Shown here piece after piece: positions 42,278 to 51,498 of a stretch of DNA of 64,000 nucleotides. Numbering within the stretch: the stretch's first letter is position 1; the number at the start of each line of letters is the position of its first letter. A model generated the notes under the pieces. It saw nothing but the letters and a program-made list of their open reading frames with translations. It had not been told where the DNA came from and did not search any database. Made by a program: the position numbers and the translations under genes. Source of the stretch: CGIF01 sp031674855 (GTDB lineage Bacteria; Bacillota_I; Bacilli_A; Mycoplasmatales; CGIF01); contig CP125275.1 of NCBI GenBank assembly GCA_031674855.1, positions 1 to 64,000 on the forward strand. Reading direction: 5' to 3'.

Positions 42278-42472
42278 TTATTTGTTGTGAGCCAGCATAG
42301 TTAAAAAGTTTAAACCATAAGCGGCACCACCAATTATTGGTAAGAGTTCGATTTGCGAAACATTATTGCCCTGATGCTTTTGATAAAGCAAATAAGCACA
42401 ATAAATTAGCACTATTCATAAAAGAAGGTGCTTGTGTTTATCAAATTGCTCTTTGGTAAAAAACAAAAACAT
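42278..42472 (-). CDS. Small membrane protein, two segments (64 aa)
   Basis: Segments HLLLWIVLIYCAYLLYQ and IELLPIIGGAAYGLNFLTML in a hairpin arrangement. Same operon as the HU-like gene upstream. Confidence 0.6.
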
Positions 42473-42477
42473 GATTT

Positions 42478-42777
42478 TTATTTATCTAACTCTCTTTTTA
42501 AATGGGAAGAGGCTCGGAAATTAATGCGATAGTAAAGATAAGTTTTGCCAGCCACATTTTTGAACAACTTATTGCTGGCGATTTTTACTTTATGCTGAGT
42601 TTTTTCAAAAGAACCGAAATCACCAAATCTCAGGCTTTGACCATTCTTTAACTTTTTGAGTGAATTGATTAGATCAGCAATGGCAATATCATGGGCTGCT
42701 TTTTTTTCTTTTAAAGAGTAATTAGGAGTGCTTGGTTTTTTAACTACTTGCTTGGGAAGAGATTTTTTTTTGATCAT
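42478..42777 (-). CDS. HU/IHF-like DNA-binding protein
   Basis: 99 residues from ATG 42775-42777 (a longer start at 42819 is less likely). Basic N-terminal arm, then HU core: helices 'KKAAHDIAIADLINSLKKLK', 'GQSLRFGDFGSFEKTQHKVK' (family: L.gFGtFe...) and 'KTYLYYRINFRASSHLKREL' (family: ...F.pgk.Lk..v). Probably compacts or bends element DNA or takes part in recombination. Phage-borne HU is known. Confidence 0.8.
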   Translation of the reverse strand: MIKKKSLPKQVVKKPSTPNYSLKEKKAAHDIAIADLINSLKKLKNGQSLRFGDFGSFEKTQHKVKIASNKLFKNVAGKTYLYYRINFRASSHLKRELDK

Positions 42778-42784
42778 AATTTTT

Positions 42785-42874
42785 TTAGATTTCGTTTTTT
42801 CACAAAAAGTCGTGGGCAACCAAAGCGGTTAAACCAACCACAATTGTAATCGACATGTATTTTATTAGTTTCAT
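42785..42874 (-). CDS. Tiny membrane protein starting inside IR2 (29 aa)
   Basis: MKLIKYMSITIVVGLTALVA then HDFLWKNEI. ATG and the next two codons lie in IR2-right. It is the first gene of the right-hand block and could double as a translational leader for the HU-like gene. Confidence 0.5.
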
Positions 42875-43094
42875 AATTTTTTTGTTTAGTTATTAATAAT
42901 TAAAAAAGGAATATTTTCTTAACTTAATTACGCGTCATTAAGTAAGAGAATAGGAAGAAGTGATTAGGACAAGGAATCGAATTTGATTTGGGTCAGATTC
43001 TCTTTACCAAATTAGCAATAACTTTGTAAACTTTTTCGTTAATTTCTAATTCTAGTAAAGTTCTATATTTGGTATTTTAGGAAGTTGGGAATAA
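42864..43094 (-). repeat. Inner inverted repeat IR2, right arm
   Basis: Reverse complement of 37110-37340, 231 bp, no mismatch seen. It lies between PrimPol (43214-44008) and the HU block. Confidence 0.85.
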
Positions 43095-43213
43095 GGGCGT
43101 GATAAGGAAAAATCTATATTATAAATCTATATAAAAGTGAATATGGAACTATAATATAGATAAAATTCAGTTGAAAATTTGTTTAGTTTTTTTAGGAAAA
43201 TTTTTCATTATTG

Positions 43214-44008
43214 CTAAAATTTTGCTTCGGTGCTTGATTTTAACTTTTTATTTTGATAAATTTTTCAATTTGCTAAATGTTTGGGGCTTTGTAAATGTTC
43301 TTTAATTAGTTGCTGATCCTTTTTGAAAATCACTAAACAAAGGTAACAAAGATGAAGTTTTTGCTTGCTGGTTTGGACAAATTTTTCTAAATTGGTTTTC
43401 TTTTGCTGATAAGTCGGTTTGGGTCTGGCTTGAAAAATTTCTAAATCTTTTATGTTTTCTTTTCCCTCTTTTCCTCAGCGAGTAGTAAAAATGTTCCGTT
43501 CAGTTAGAAAAGTTTGAAGTTCGGTTAATTTGTCAAATTTTAAAGCTCACTTTTCATTAACCTTTCCTTTAAGGGTATAACGAGTGCCTTTTTGGTGAAT
43601 ACTGCCAATACCGACCACGAATCTGCCTTGGCTATGAAGTTCACCAATTTTATTGCCATCTTGGTTAACTAATCAACAATTTTTCGGTAGTTCTTTGCTA
43701 AAAATATAGCGATGAACCCCTTTATTAGTTTGAATATAACGACTATCTTTAATTCTTTCTTTGGCTCAAATATCATCTAAATCAAGGACAATAAAATAGT
43801 GATTACCAGTTAATTTACCGGTTCGTAGTGAATATTCTTGATTTTGAGTTAATAATTGCTCAATAGTTTTAGTTTCTTGATAAAATTTATTTCAACCTTT
43901 GACTAAGGGCTTTTTGTGTTTAGTTGGCAAAAGAATATGTTTTTTACCTAATCATCTTAAATATTTGGCTTCCGTAATGGTTAGTTGATTTTCTTTGTTC
44001 TTTAACAT
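43214..44008 (-). CDS. PrimPol (AEP-like) with C-terminal zinc finger, right copy
   Basis: 264 residues from ATG 44006-44008. Same core as the left copy: 'NHYFIVLDLDDIWAKERIKD', 'TNKGVHRYIFSKELP', 'GELHSQGRFVVGIGSIH'. After a linker it has a C2H2-like finger 'LCYLCLVIF ... HLQSPKHLANW'. More complete than the left copy, so this may be the functional primase, or the two may act together. Confidence 0.82.
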
Positions 44009-44066
44009 TTTGGATCTATATATAAATGCCTCTTGTTTGGAATAGAGAGAGAGAAGAGATAGAGAA

Positions 44067-44425
44067 TTCCTACTCTTTTTATACTAGCAGAGCGTATATA
44101 TATAGAGGAGTAAAAATTTAAAAACTCCCCTCCTCTATCCTCGTTTTTGTTTGCCAAGAACCTAAAACTTGGTCTGCTAGTTCCCATGTTTAACCTCACG
44201 GGACAAGGCTCCTAGTGCCAGTGGCACAATAACCATTACTGGTTATTCTCTCCCTAATGGATTACTCCATTACTTTTCGCACCAATTCTTCCCAAGGTGG
44301 AGGGCTTCCTGACCATTGCTGGCTGTTCTCTTACTATTGGATTCGCATTGAACACTTTTTTGTCCTCTGTGAAAGACAATGAGGAAATAAAAATAAAATT
44401 ATCTCCTCAATTCTGATAATTAGCG
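44067..44425 (-). repeat. Outer inverted repeat IR1, right arm (structured)
   Basis: Reverse complement of 34695-35053. The same hairpins and GUAA loops are therefore read on the minus strand, toward the right PrimPol. Similarity to the left side continues imperfectly for about 40 bases beyond 44425. Confidence 0.8.
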
Positions 44426-44640
44426 GATACTATGAACAGAAGTAGTAAAAAAGTGCTAATTGCCAGAATTCAAGCAATAATTGGGTTGGTTTTTTTGAGG
44501 TCTAACCAACCAAAAGACTGGTTTTCTAATAATAATCAGATTCAAACTTTTCCATTTCTTGTCAATGTTCAGCTATTTTGGGGCAGATATACTCTTCCTG
44601 CGGATCTTCTCGGGCTCGTTTACAGGCTCAACAGGAAGAT

Positions 44641-44957
44641 TTAAAATAAATTGATTTGTCATGATTTTTTAGTTACTTTTTGATTTTCAAATAATTTCAT
44701 GTAATCTTGGCGAAGAGTTTGTTGATCTTTTTGAATCTAATTAGCAGTCGTTTCTAACCGAGCATGTCCTAAAAATTTTTGAATGGAAGTCAATTTAGCT
44801 CCGTTATTATTAAGAATATTGGCAAAACTTCTCCGAAAAGTATGATCTGTCAAATGCTTTTTAATCCCAGCTAATTTAGTTCTTTTGTGGATAATCACAT
44901 TAATATAATAACGTCAAATTCTATTTCCTAATTGAGTAGTAAAAAATAATTGGTGCT
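44641..44957 (-). pseudogene. Tyrosine recombinase C-terminal fragment, catalytic Tyr mutated to stop
   Basis: Begins within the catalytic domain (QLFFTTQLGNRIWRYYINVI) and keeps HxxR ('LTDHTFRRSFANILNN') and 'FLGHARLETTAN'. The catalytic Tyr codon is TAG. Downstream reads on to ENQKVTKKS. Homologous to the intact recombinase at 33203-34060; the N-terminal 200 residues are absent. The DNA beyond (44958-45060, + strand) shows a hydrophobic remnant 'IPFTGGASLLLGAGSVLLSE' of another lost gene. Confidence 0.85.
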
Positions 44958-45197
44958 ATTGCTTTAATTCCTTTCACCGGTGGAGCTTCTTTATTATTGG
45001 GAGCTGGTTCGGTTTTATTATCAGAAGCAGGGGTTGCGGTAACAGCAAAAAGCTTGTAATCAAATTGATGATGATAGCGTTAAGGTAAAAAAGAAGTTAA
45101 TTTAAGTAATGAAATAAGAAATGTCAATACCTATTAAGAAAAATATCTGATAGAAATTAATCCTAAAGAAAATTGCGTAATAATGTAGTAAATAATC

Positions 45198-45386
45198 ATG
45201 AACCAATTTCCCACTTTTTGAATTTTGATTTTTTTAGCTTTTTAATTTCTTTTTTTTATCTCATTTTTTTATTGGCTTTTCTTAACAGGAATAAAGACAA
45301 TGATCGAAAGATTTAAGTTAATGATTTTATTCTATCTTCTATCATGTTTATTTACTTTTTTGGTTGTGATACTTTTTTTTGATTAA
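45198..45386 (+). pseudogene. Two-segment membrane ORF with internal stop
   Basis: MNQFPTFWILIFLAF then TAA, then in the same frame FLFFISFFYWLFLTGIK and a second segment LMILFYLLSCLFTFLVVILF. Possibly a decayed small membrane gene. The rest of 44958-45516 shows nothing else convincing. Confidence 0.35.
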
Positions 45387-45516
45387 TAAAGTAAGTTTTA
45401 TTTTGTGTCTGAAAATCTAACAAAATTCATATTTTATAAAAGCAAGATTTATTTTGTAAAAATTTATTTTAGTTAAGATTATATTAGGCTTATTTATTAA
45501 AATTTTGTTTATAAGC

Positions 45517-47682
45517 ATGTTTCATTATTTTTGAAAAAAAAATACTTTAAAAAAATTCACTACTCTTAGAGATGAAATAATTGGCTCAAGAAAAAAAACC
45601 AAACTTCTTAACGACGAAGAGTTGCAAAGTAAATTTGATTATTATCGTAACAAAATTAGCACTGAGCCAAAAAAAAAAAGAGAAAAAGCTTTAGATAAAT
45701 ACTTAGTACCAGTTTTTTCTTTAGTGAGAGAGGTTATTTTTCGAAAAAAAGGACTTTTGTTGTTTCCTACTCAAATATTGGGCGGGATTGCTTTGCATTA
45801 TGGAAATATTGCTCAGATGAATACCGGCGAAGGAAAAACTTTAACTGCTATTTTACCAATTTGTCTTAATGCACTTTTAGGGAGAACTGTTTTTGTTGTT
45901 ACAGTCAATGAGTATCTAGTGCAACGAGATCGAGAAATAGCTAAACCTATTCTAGATTTTTTTCAAATCAGCTCAGGATTTAATTTAACTATTCTTTCTA
46001 CGAAGGAAAAGAAGGATCTTTACAATGACTGTACTATTATTTATACTTCTGGTAGCGAATTAGGATTCGATTATTTACGAAATAATTTAGCAACTAATAT
46101 TGAAGATAAGAGAAAGCAGGATTATTACTTTGTGATTGCTGATGAAATTGATTCTCTTTTTATTGATGAGTGCACTAATCCATTAATTATTTCTCAGCGT
46201 GCCCAAGGTGATGATGTTATCACTCAATCCGAATATCAATTGGCTACTAGATTAGTTAATTCTCTAATTGAAAAAGAAGACTATAAAGTTGAACAAAAGG
46301 AAAAAGATATTTGATTAACTAAAAAAGGAATTAAAAAGTGCGAACAATTCTGGCAACTAGATAATCTTTTTGCTTTTAAAAATCACCGCTATAATTTTTT
46401 GTTACATAATGCTTTAAAAACCAAACATTTTTATCACAAAGGGATTGATTACATAGTTGATGAGCAAGAGCAAAAATTAGTTTTAATTGATGCTTTAACT
46501 GGCCGTTTGGTACCAAATCGGGTTTATAGTTCTGGAATTCACCAAGCTATCGAGAGTAAAGAGGGAGTTGTGGTTAGTACCAAAAGTAAAACTATCGCCA
46601 CTATTACTTACCAAAATTTTTTCCGTGTTTTTGACAAATTATCAGGCATGACTGGAACTGCCAAGAGTGAAGCTGATGAATTCCGTCAAGTTTATGGCAT
46701 GGAAGTTATTTCTATTCCTCCTTACCGTAAATTAATTCGTAAGGACCACGATGACTTAATTTTTTGGGACAAGAAAAATAAATACAAGGCTATTATTGAA
46801 TTAATTAAAAAAAATGTTCAAGGAAAAAAGAGACCAATTTTAATTGGTTCGCCTAGTGTGGAAGTTTCTGAGTTTTTATCTTCCTTACTAACTAAGGAAA
46901 AAATATTTCACTATAAATTAAACGCTGTTAATCATCAACAGGAAGCTGAAATAGTAGCACAAGCTGGGCAGTTAGGAGCAATTACTATTTCTACTAATAT
47001 GGCGGGACGAGGTACTGATATTGTTTTGAGTGAAGAGAGTCGCAAAGCTGGTGGTTTATTAGTGATTGGGGTTGAGAGAAATACTACGCGGAGAATTGAT
47101 AATCAATTGCGAGGTCGAAGTGGACGACAAGGAGACCCTGGCGAAAGTCAATTTTACGTTTCTTTAGAGGATGAGTTAGTGAAAAATTTTGAAGTTAAAG
47201 AGCAAGTGAGAAGGATTTTTAGTCAAAGTCAATTAAAAGAGCTTTTTAATCGTCCATTGAGCGGAAAAATATTTAATTATCTTGTTTCGGAACCGCAAGA
47301 AACTTTGCGCAATATGCAAGCTTCTAGTCGTCAATACAATCTTAATTATGACTTGTTAATCAATCGACAGAGACAACTTATTTACAGTTATCGGGACAAA
47401 TTGCTTGGTGCTAGTGATTTATCGAAAATAATTAAGAAAAAGGGAAAAGATAGCAAAATCGTTCCAATCGAGCAAGAATATTTAAAATCTCGTTTGGTGA
47501 AAGAAGTCGATAATTTTTGATCAGAGTATTTAGAATCTCTCAATAAGATTCGTTTATTAGCCAACGTTAAAGTTTATCTTCCTCAAGAGCCTCAGGAAGC
47601 TTTTTTTTGAGAAACTATTGACATCTTTCAAAAAGGCTTCCAACAACTAAACAATAGATTAGCAAATATCACTTATCAATAA
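45517..47682 (+). CDS. secA: Protein translocase ATPase SecA
   Basis: 721 residues, read through two UGA-Trp codons (a third near the C-terminus). Walker A 'QMNTGEGKTLTAIL', DEAD-box 'VIADEIDSLFIDE', preprotein cross-linking region 'IDYIVDEQEQKLVLIDALTG', 'GMTGTAKSEADEF', 'ISTNMAGRGTDI' and 'RRIDNQLRGRSGRQGDPGES'. Drives export through SecY. Shorter than typical SecA (800 or more residues); the C-terminal linker and zinc site are absent. Start ATG 45517-45519. Confidence 0.96.
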
Positions 47683-47732
47683 TCTTTAGCCGCAGAAATT
47701 TTTTTTGTAAATAAAAATTAGTTTATATTTTT

Positions 47733-48176
47733 GTGTTAGTAAAAAAAAGAATAGAAAGTTTAGTTGATTTAAAGGAAATTAGCATATATTTAACTGAGTT
47801 ATTAAAACCAAATTCTTATCTACTTTTGCAGGGAGATTTAGGAGTCGGCAAAACTACTTTGACTCAAATGATAGCCCAAAATTTTGGTATTAAAGAGAAA
47901 GTTTCTTCTCCTACTTTTAATATTTTGCAGCAACATCAAATAAAGGAAGGATACTGTCTTAATCATTTTGATTTTTTTCGTTTAACCAACAATGATAATT
48001 TGGAGATTTTTCACGAATTTGCTGCTGATAATTTAAACATTATTGAGTGACCGGAAAAAAATCCTCATTTTTGACAAGATAAAGAGTATATTTTTCTTAA
48101 ATTATTTAAAGAAGTTTCAGGAAATAGAATAGCAACAATTTTTTTTCCAAATCACAAAAATAAAATTCAAATTTAA
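47733..48176 (+). CDS. tsaE: tRNA threonylcarbamoyladenosine protein TsaE
   Basis: 147 residues from GTG 47733. 'LLLQGDLGVGKTTLTQMIAQ' (Walker A), 'VSSPTFNILQQH' and 'NHFDFFRL' (family SPTF, H.D.YR) are diagnostic. ATPase partner of TsaB/TsaD for t6A37 modification. UGA-Trp in 'IIEWPEK', the conserved WxE motif. Confidence 0.93.
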
Positions 48177-48185
48177 AACTTTCGT

Positions 48186-48704
48186 ATGAAGCTAAAAATA
48201 GACTGAGTCAAGTTAAAAAATTTTTTCCTTTGATTGTTTGATTTACGTTGCGAAAAATTTATTCTACCAGTCAAGTGTCGAATTCATAAAAAAAACGAAA
48301 AATCTCTGATAGGAAAAGCATATTATTTTTGTGATTTGGAATATTGAGAAGTTACAAGTCCTATCAGGGGAAAAGTTAGTAAAATTTATCCTAATTTTGC
48401 TATCCAAATCACTAATAATGAGGGTTTGCAGATTTTAATCAATATTCAAGTTGATAGAGAGAATCCAATGCCTTTAGACAAAGTATTTCAATGTCAAATA
48501 GAAGAAGGTCAAGAAGTTGATTACAAAACGACTCTTTTTGTCGTTTATTTAGAAGAGCAGGTTATTAGTGTTTCTGTTTATATTCCTTGACAGCCGGAAG
48601 TTATAGGTAGGGTAGAAAGTTTCAACAAGAGCAATAATTTTGCGAAGGTTTATTATCGCAATCCATATTCAAAATTACGATTCAAAAAACACGGCAAATA
48701 TTAG
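48186..48704 (+). CDS. PTS EIIA-Glc-like domain protein lacking both active-site His
   Basis: 172 residues. 'EVTSPIRGKVSKIYPNFAIQ' matches 'xAPvxGxvxxlxxxxHAfgi' but the His is absent; 'GLQILINIQVDREN' matches 'GvElLvHiGiDTV' with Asn for the active His; 'IEEGQEVDYKTTL' matches the end. The beta-sandwich fold seems kept but phosphotransfer should be impossible. About 45 extra N-terminal residues. May be a regulatory or structural remnant. It sits 9 bases after tsaE, probably in the same operon, and its stop overlaps the trmD stop (tail to tail). Confidence 0.65.
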
Positions 48705-49405
48705 TTTTTTTTTATTTTAGAAATAATTTTGTTATTATTTTTGTATCATTTTTCTTTTTGTTGAGTTTTTTCTTTGCTATTTTTTTCTCTTCAATTATTG
48801 ATTTCTTTATGATTTCCGGATAATAAAACAGAAGGAACTTTGAGGTTTTCAAAAACTTCAGGACGAGTGTAGGTAGCAAAATCTAACTGAGAATTGCGAA
48901 AAGTTTCTTGTTGATAAGATTCTTCTTTGATAGCTCCTGGAATAGCACGAATTAAAGCATCTGTCATGGTTAAGGCAGGAATTTCTCCACCCATAGTAAT
49001 AAATTCTCCAATAGATATTTGCTCATCAATATAATGTCAAATTCTTTCATCGAATCCTTCGTAATGACCACAAATAAAAACTAAGTTAGACGATTGATTG
49101 ATTAGTCTTGGTACATCTCGTTGAGTAAAATTTTTTCCTTGAGGGGAAAGTAAAATGAGATAACTATTAGGATGAGTTTTTTGAATCTTGGTCAATGCGT
49201 TAACCAATGGTTCAATTTTCAAAACCATTCCTACACCTCCTCCATAAGGATAATCATCTACTTGACCTTTCTCGGCAAAATCTCTTAGGTTATAAGCTTG
49301 ATAATCAAGTAATTTTTTTTCTCGAATTTTTTTAGCAAGAGAAATTTGAAAATAGTCGTGAAAGTATTGAGGGAAAAGAGTAAGATAAATAAAATTATGT
49401 TTCAT
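48701..49405 (-). CDS. trmD: tRNA (guanine37-N1)-methyltransferase
   Basis: 234 residues. 'LTLFPQYFHDYFQISLAKKI', 'YNLRDFA', 'DDYPYGGGVGMVLKIEP', 'LLSPQGKNFTQ', 'FICGHYEGFDERI' then UGA-Trp, 'ISIGEFITMGGEIPAL', 'FATYTRPEVF' and 'VPSVLLSGNHKEI' are the TrmD trefoil-knot motifs. Its 3' end overlaps the convergent EIIA-like gene by 4 bases. Confidence 0.96.
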
Positions 49406-49551
49406 AAAAAAATAATTAAGTAAGTTTATTTGGAAAGCTATAAAAGTATTTTCAAATTAGTAATTTTATTGAATTAAATTATTCGTGTTTTTAATCACTC
49501 TTCAAATGTAGCAATAGTCAATAAGAAATTTTTAGTATAAAAAAAATATTT

Positions 49552-50198
49552 TTAAAGATTTTTGACACTTTTTAGACCTTTTTCATCGCTTATTCAAAGA
49601 AAGTTAATTCCTTGTTCTTTAGATTTTTTGTACAAATTCTCATAAGAAAGAATAATTTCTGATATCTTACTGCCTTGGGAATTATAAAAATTTACCTCGC
49701 AATAATACTCCTAACAATTCATTTTTGATCAGAAGTCAAAATTTTTCGTTTCATCAGGGAATTCAAAATCTATCTGCTTTTTGTATTCTACACTATATTT
49801 GATTAAGAGATTTTTGATAGTTTTTTCCATCGTTTCACCACTCCGGTTTTTTCTAGAATTGGTGTCTAAATCAAATTTTACTCCATAATAATCATAAAGG
49901 TCTTTAATTTGGTTATTTGTAAATAGATTAAAAAGATTTGAGGGTTTTTTTATAAATTATCTATTCTTTGGGGAAAATTTTCCTTATCACCTAATAGATT
50001 ATTAAGTTCATTTAAATCTTTTCTGCGAATATCTAATTTTTTTCTATTTTTCTCAATCAATTAAATTCTTCAAAGCAATATTTGTGGAGCAAATAGTGTC
50101 TAATCATTTGCAAAATTCTAATTCTTTTTTACTTTGATTAATTGGTGGATGTTTTCCTTATTGGATATGAAATAATTGTTGAATATTTCTAATTTCAT
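49552..50198 (-). pseudogene. Decayed DpnII/MboI-family restriction endonuclease (GATC type)
   Basis: Fragments in three frames from ATG 50196-50198 (MKLEIFNNYFISNKENIHQL) to TAA 49552-49554. They include 'KELEFCKWLDTICSTNIALK', 'LLGDKENFPQRID', 'YYGVKFDLDTNSRKNRSGET' and 'INFLWISDEKGLKSVKN'. The block 'GxxxDxDTNxRKNRSGxxME' is characteristic of DpnII-type GATC endonucleases, as recalled. Several stops and shifts, so it is not functional. The matching methyltransferase is not adjacent. Confidence 0.7.
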
Positions 50199-50251
50199 AA
50201 ATGACATGTCACTAAATATTAAGAGAATATAGATAAAATATTATAATATAA

Positions 50252-50327
50252 AGAGTATTAGCTCAGTTGGGAGAGCATCTGCCTTACAAGCAGAGGGTCG
50301 CTGGTTCGAGTCCAGCATACTCTACCA
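50252..50327 (+). tRNA. tRNA-Val(UAC)
   Basis: Acceptor AGAGTAT/ATACTCT, anticodon loop CTTACAA, T-loop GGTTCGAGTCC, encoded CCA. First of five plus-strand tRNAs. Confidence 0.94.
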
Positions 50328-50348
50328 AGCAAATAATAAGATTATTAA

Positions 50349-50424
50349 GCTGATTTAGCTCAATTGGCAGAGCAACCGCCTTGTAAGCGGTAGGTTATAG
50401 GTTCAATTCCTATAATCAGCACCA
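50349..50424 (+). tRNA. tRNA-Thr(UGU)
   Basis: Acceptor GCTGATT/AATCAGC, anticodon loop CTTGTAA, encoded CCA. Confidence 0.94.
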
Positions 50425-50436
50425 TTTTGAAGTCTA

Positions 50437-50512
50437 GGGAGAATAGCTCAATTGGCAGAGCAGTTGACTGTAGATCAATTGGTTGGGGGTTCAAGTCCCT
50501 CTTTTCCCACCA
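50437..50512 (+). tRNA. tRNA-Tyr(GUA), short variable loop
   Basis: Acceptor GGGAGAA/TTTTCCC, anticodon stem GTTGA/TCAAT around loop CTGTAGA, so the anticodon is GTA. The variable region is only about 5 bases, whereas bacterial tRNA-Tyr normally has a long variable arm. Confidence 0.85.
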
Positions 50513-50542
50513 GTAAAAATGAAAAATTTAGAAATTATTTTT

Positions 50543-50616
50543 TGGGGTGTAGCCAAGTGGTAAGGCAAAGGACTTTGACTCCTTGATCGTTGGTTCAATC
50601 CCAGCCACCCCAGCCA
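50543..50616 (+). tRNA. tRNA-Gln(UUG)
   Basis: Acceptor TGGGGTG/CACCCCA, anticodon loop CTTTGAC, encoded CCA after discriminator G. Confidence 0.93.
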
Positions 50617-50633
50617 AGTTAAAATTAATTAAT

Positions 50634-50831
50634 ATGAAAAGAGTTGATAAACTTCAAAATTTAATAAATATTGGAACAACGTTTAGCATATTGTTGATTT
50701 GCTTACATCTTTTAAGAGAAAAGTTATCATTTCCTAAATGAATGTTTTGTACTAAAACTATTTTTGGAGTGTTTTTTTTTAATCTATTTGTTTTAATTGC
50801 TTTCTTTGTGTTGTGATGCTTACAAGATTAA
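50634..50831 (+). CDS. Small two-segment membrane protein between tRNAs
   Basis: 65 residues: segments FSILLICLHLL and FGVFFFNLFVLIAFFVLW. Lies between tRNA-Gln and tRNA-Lys on the same strand. No family recognised; it may be spurious. Confidence 0.4.
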
Positions 50832-50847
50832 AATTAATAAATAATAA

Positions 50848-50922
50848 GTCCTGTTAACTCAGCGGTAGAGTGTTTGCCTTTTAAGCAAAAAGTCGGAGGT
50901 TCGATCCCTCCACAGGACACCA
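50848..50922 (+). tRNA. tRNA-Lys(UUU)
   Basis: Acceptor GTCCTGT/ACAGGAC, anticodon loop CTTTTAA, encoded CCA. Confidence 0.94.
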
Positions 50923-50943
50923 TAATTAACTTGTTTTTGATTA

Positions 50944-51426
50944 TTATTTTTCTTGTCCTTTTATTTTATTAACTGCTGAACTCATCATGCGAACAATTAA
51001 TAAGGAAAATAAAACTACTAATCCTAATCCAATTGAGAAGCAAAATTTATAATTAGTTGGAGGTTGAAATTGTTGCTCATTTTTTAAAAAATGAATAAAT
51101 CTTTGTTGAGTTGATTCTTGCAAAAGAATTCTAAAAGGAAATAACTCTTCGGCCTCTTTTCTTTTTGATTCTTTATTTGTTTGTGAATTAATTAAGTTTT
51201 CAATATGAACTTCTAATAATTTTGGAAGAATTCTAAGAAATTCCTTGCTTTTTTTTTTGTCTGAGTCAGAGAAAAGTTCTGGTTGGTATTTTAAAAAGAA
51301 ATCAAAATCTTCTATTATTCAACTTAGCTCATGAGAGTTTATTTCATTTTTTTCAAGAATATTGTCGATTTTTTCAAAAATTAGTTTATATCGATCTTTA
51401 AAAATATTTTCATTGGAGTTGTTCAT
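50944..51426 (-). CDS. Stand-alone version of the LRR proteins' C-terminal anchor module
   Basis: 160 residues: helical (NIFKDRYKLIFEKIDNILEK, then 'LFPFRILLQESTQQRFIHFL'), one membrane segment FCFSIGLGLVVLFSLLIV and a short basic tail. The helical order and the membrane segment with 'IGLG' match the C-terminal 150 residues of the LRR proteins at 415-2724 and 61007-63110, without any LRRs. A common anchoring module seems to be reused. Confidence 0.6.
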
Positions 51427-51498
51427 AGAATTTCTAATTTTTCTTTTTTAAGTAATTTTTTGATTTCATCTCATTCAAAGTTTTCATTATAATTATAT

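Larger units (their letters stand above)
31529..44957. mobile_element. Two-armed integrated replicon with nested inverted repeats
   Basis: Limits are approximate: left end just after tRNA-Leu, right end at the recombinase fragment. Contents in order: OB-fold/zinc protein and small zinc genes, tyrosine recombinase, IR1-left, PrimPol, PPSY coiled-coil gene, IR2-left, membrane genes with HigBA, then the convergent right half with a methyltransferase fragment, about a dozen tiny genes, HU-like, IR2-right, PrimPol, IR1-right, recombinase fragment. The two halves share IR1, PrimPol and IR2 in mirror order but carry different cargo. Likely two related elements joined head to head, or one replicon with duplicated arms. 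A small enveloped (plasmavirus-like) phage or plasmid is the best guess. Confidence 0.75.

Noticed and set aside
44002..44199. 65-codon minus-strand ORF across IR1-right
   Set aside because: It lies almost wholly in the structured repeat, shows no protein-like pattern, and the left copy diverges at its end.
44432..44644. 70-codon plus-strand ORF
   Set aside because: Composition looks random; the minus strand here carries the degraded extension of the recombinase region.
44958..45516. Right attachment site as a direct repeat of the tRNA-Leu 3' end
   Set aside because: Looked for a copy of the tRNA 3' half near 45 kb and saw none, so the right boundary stays undefined.
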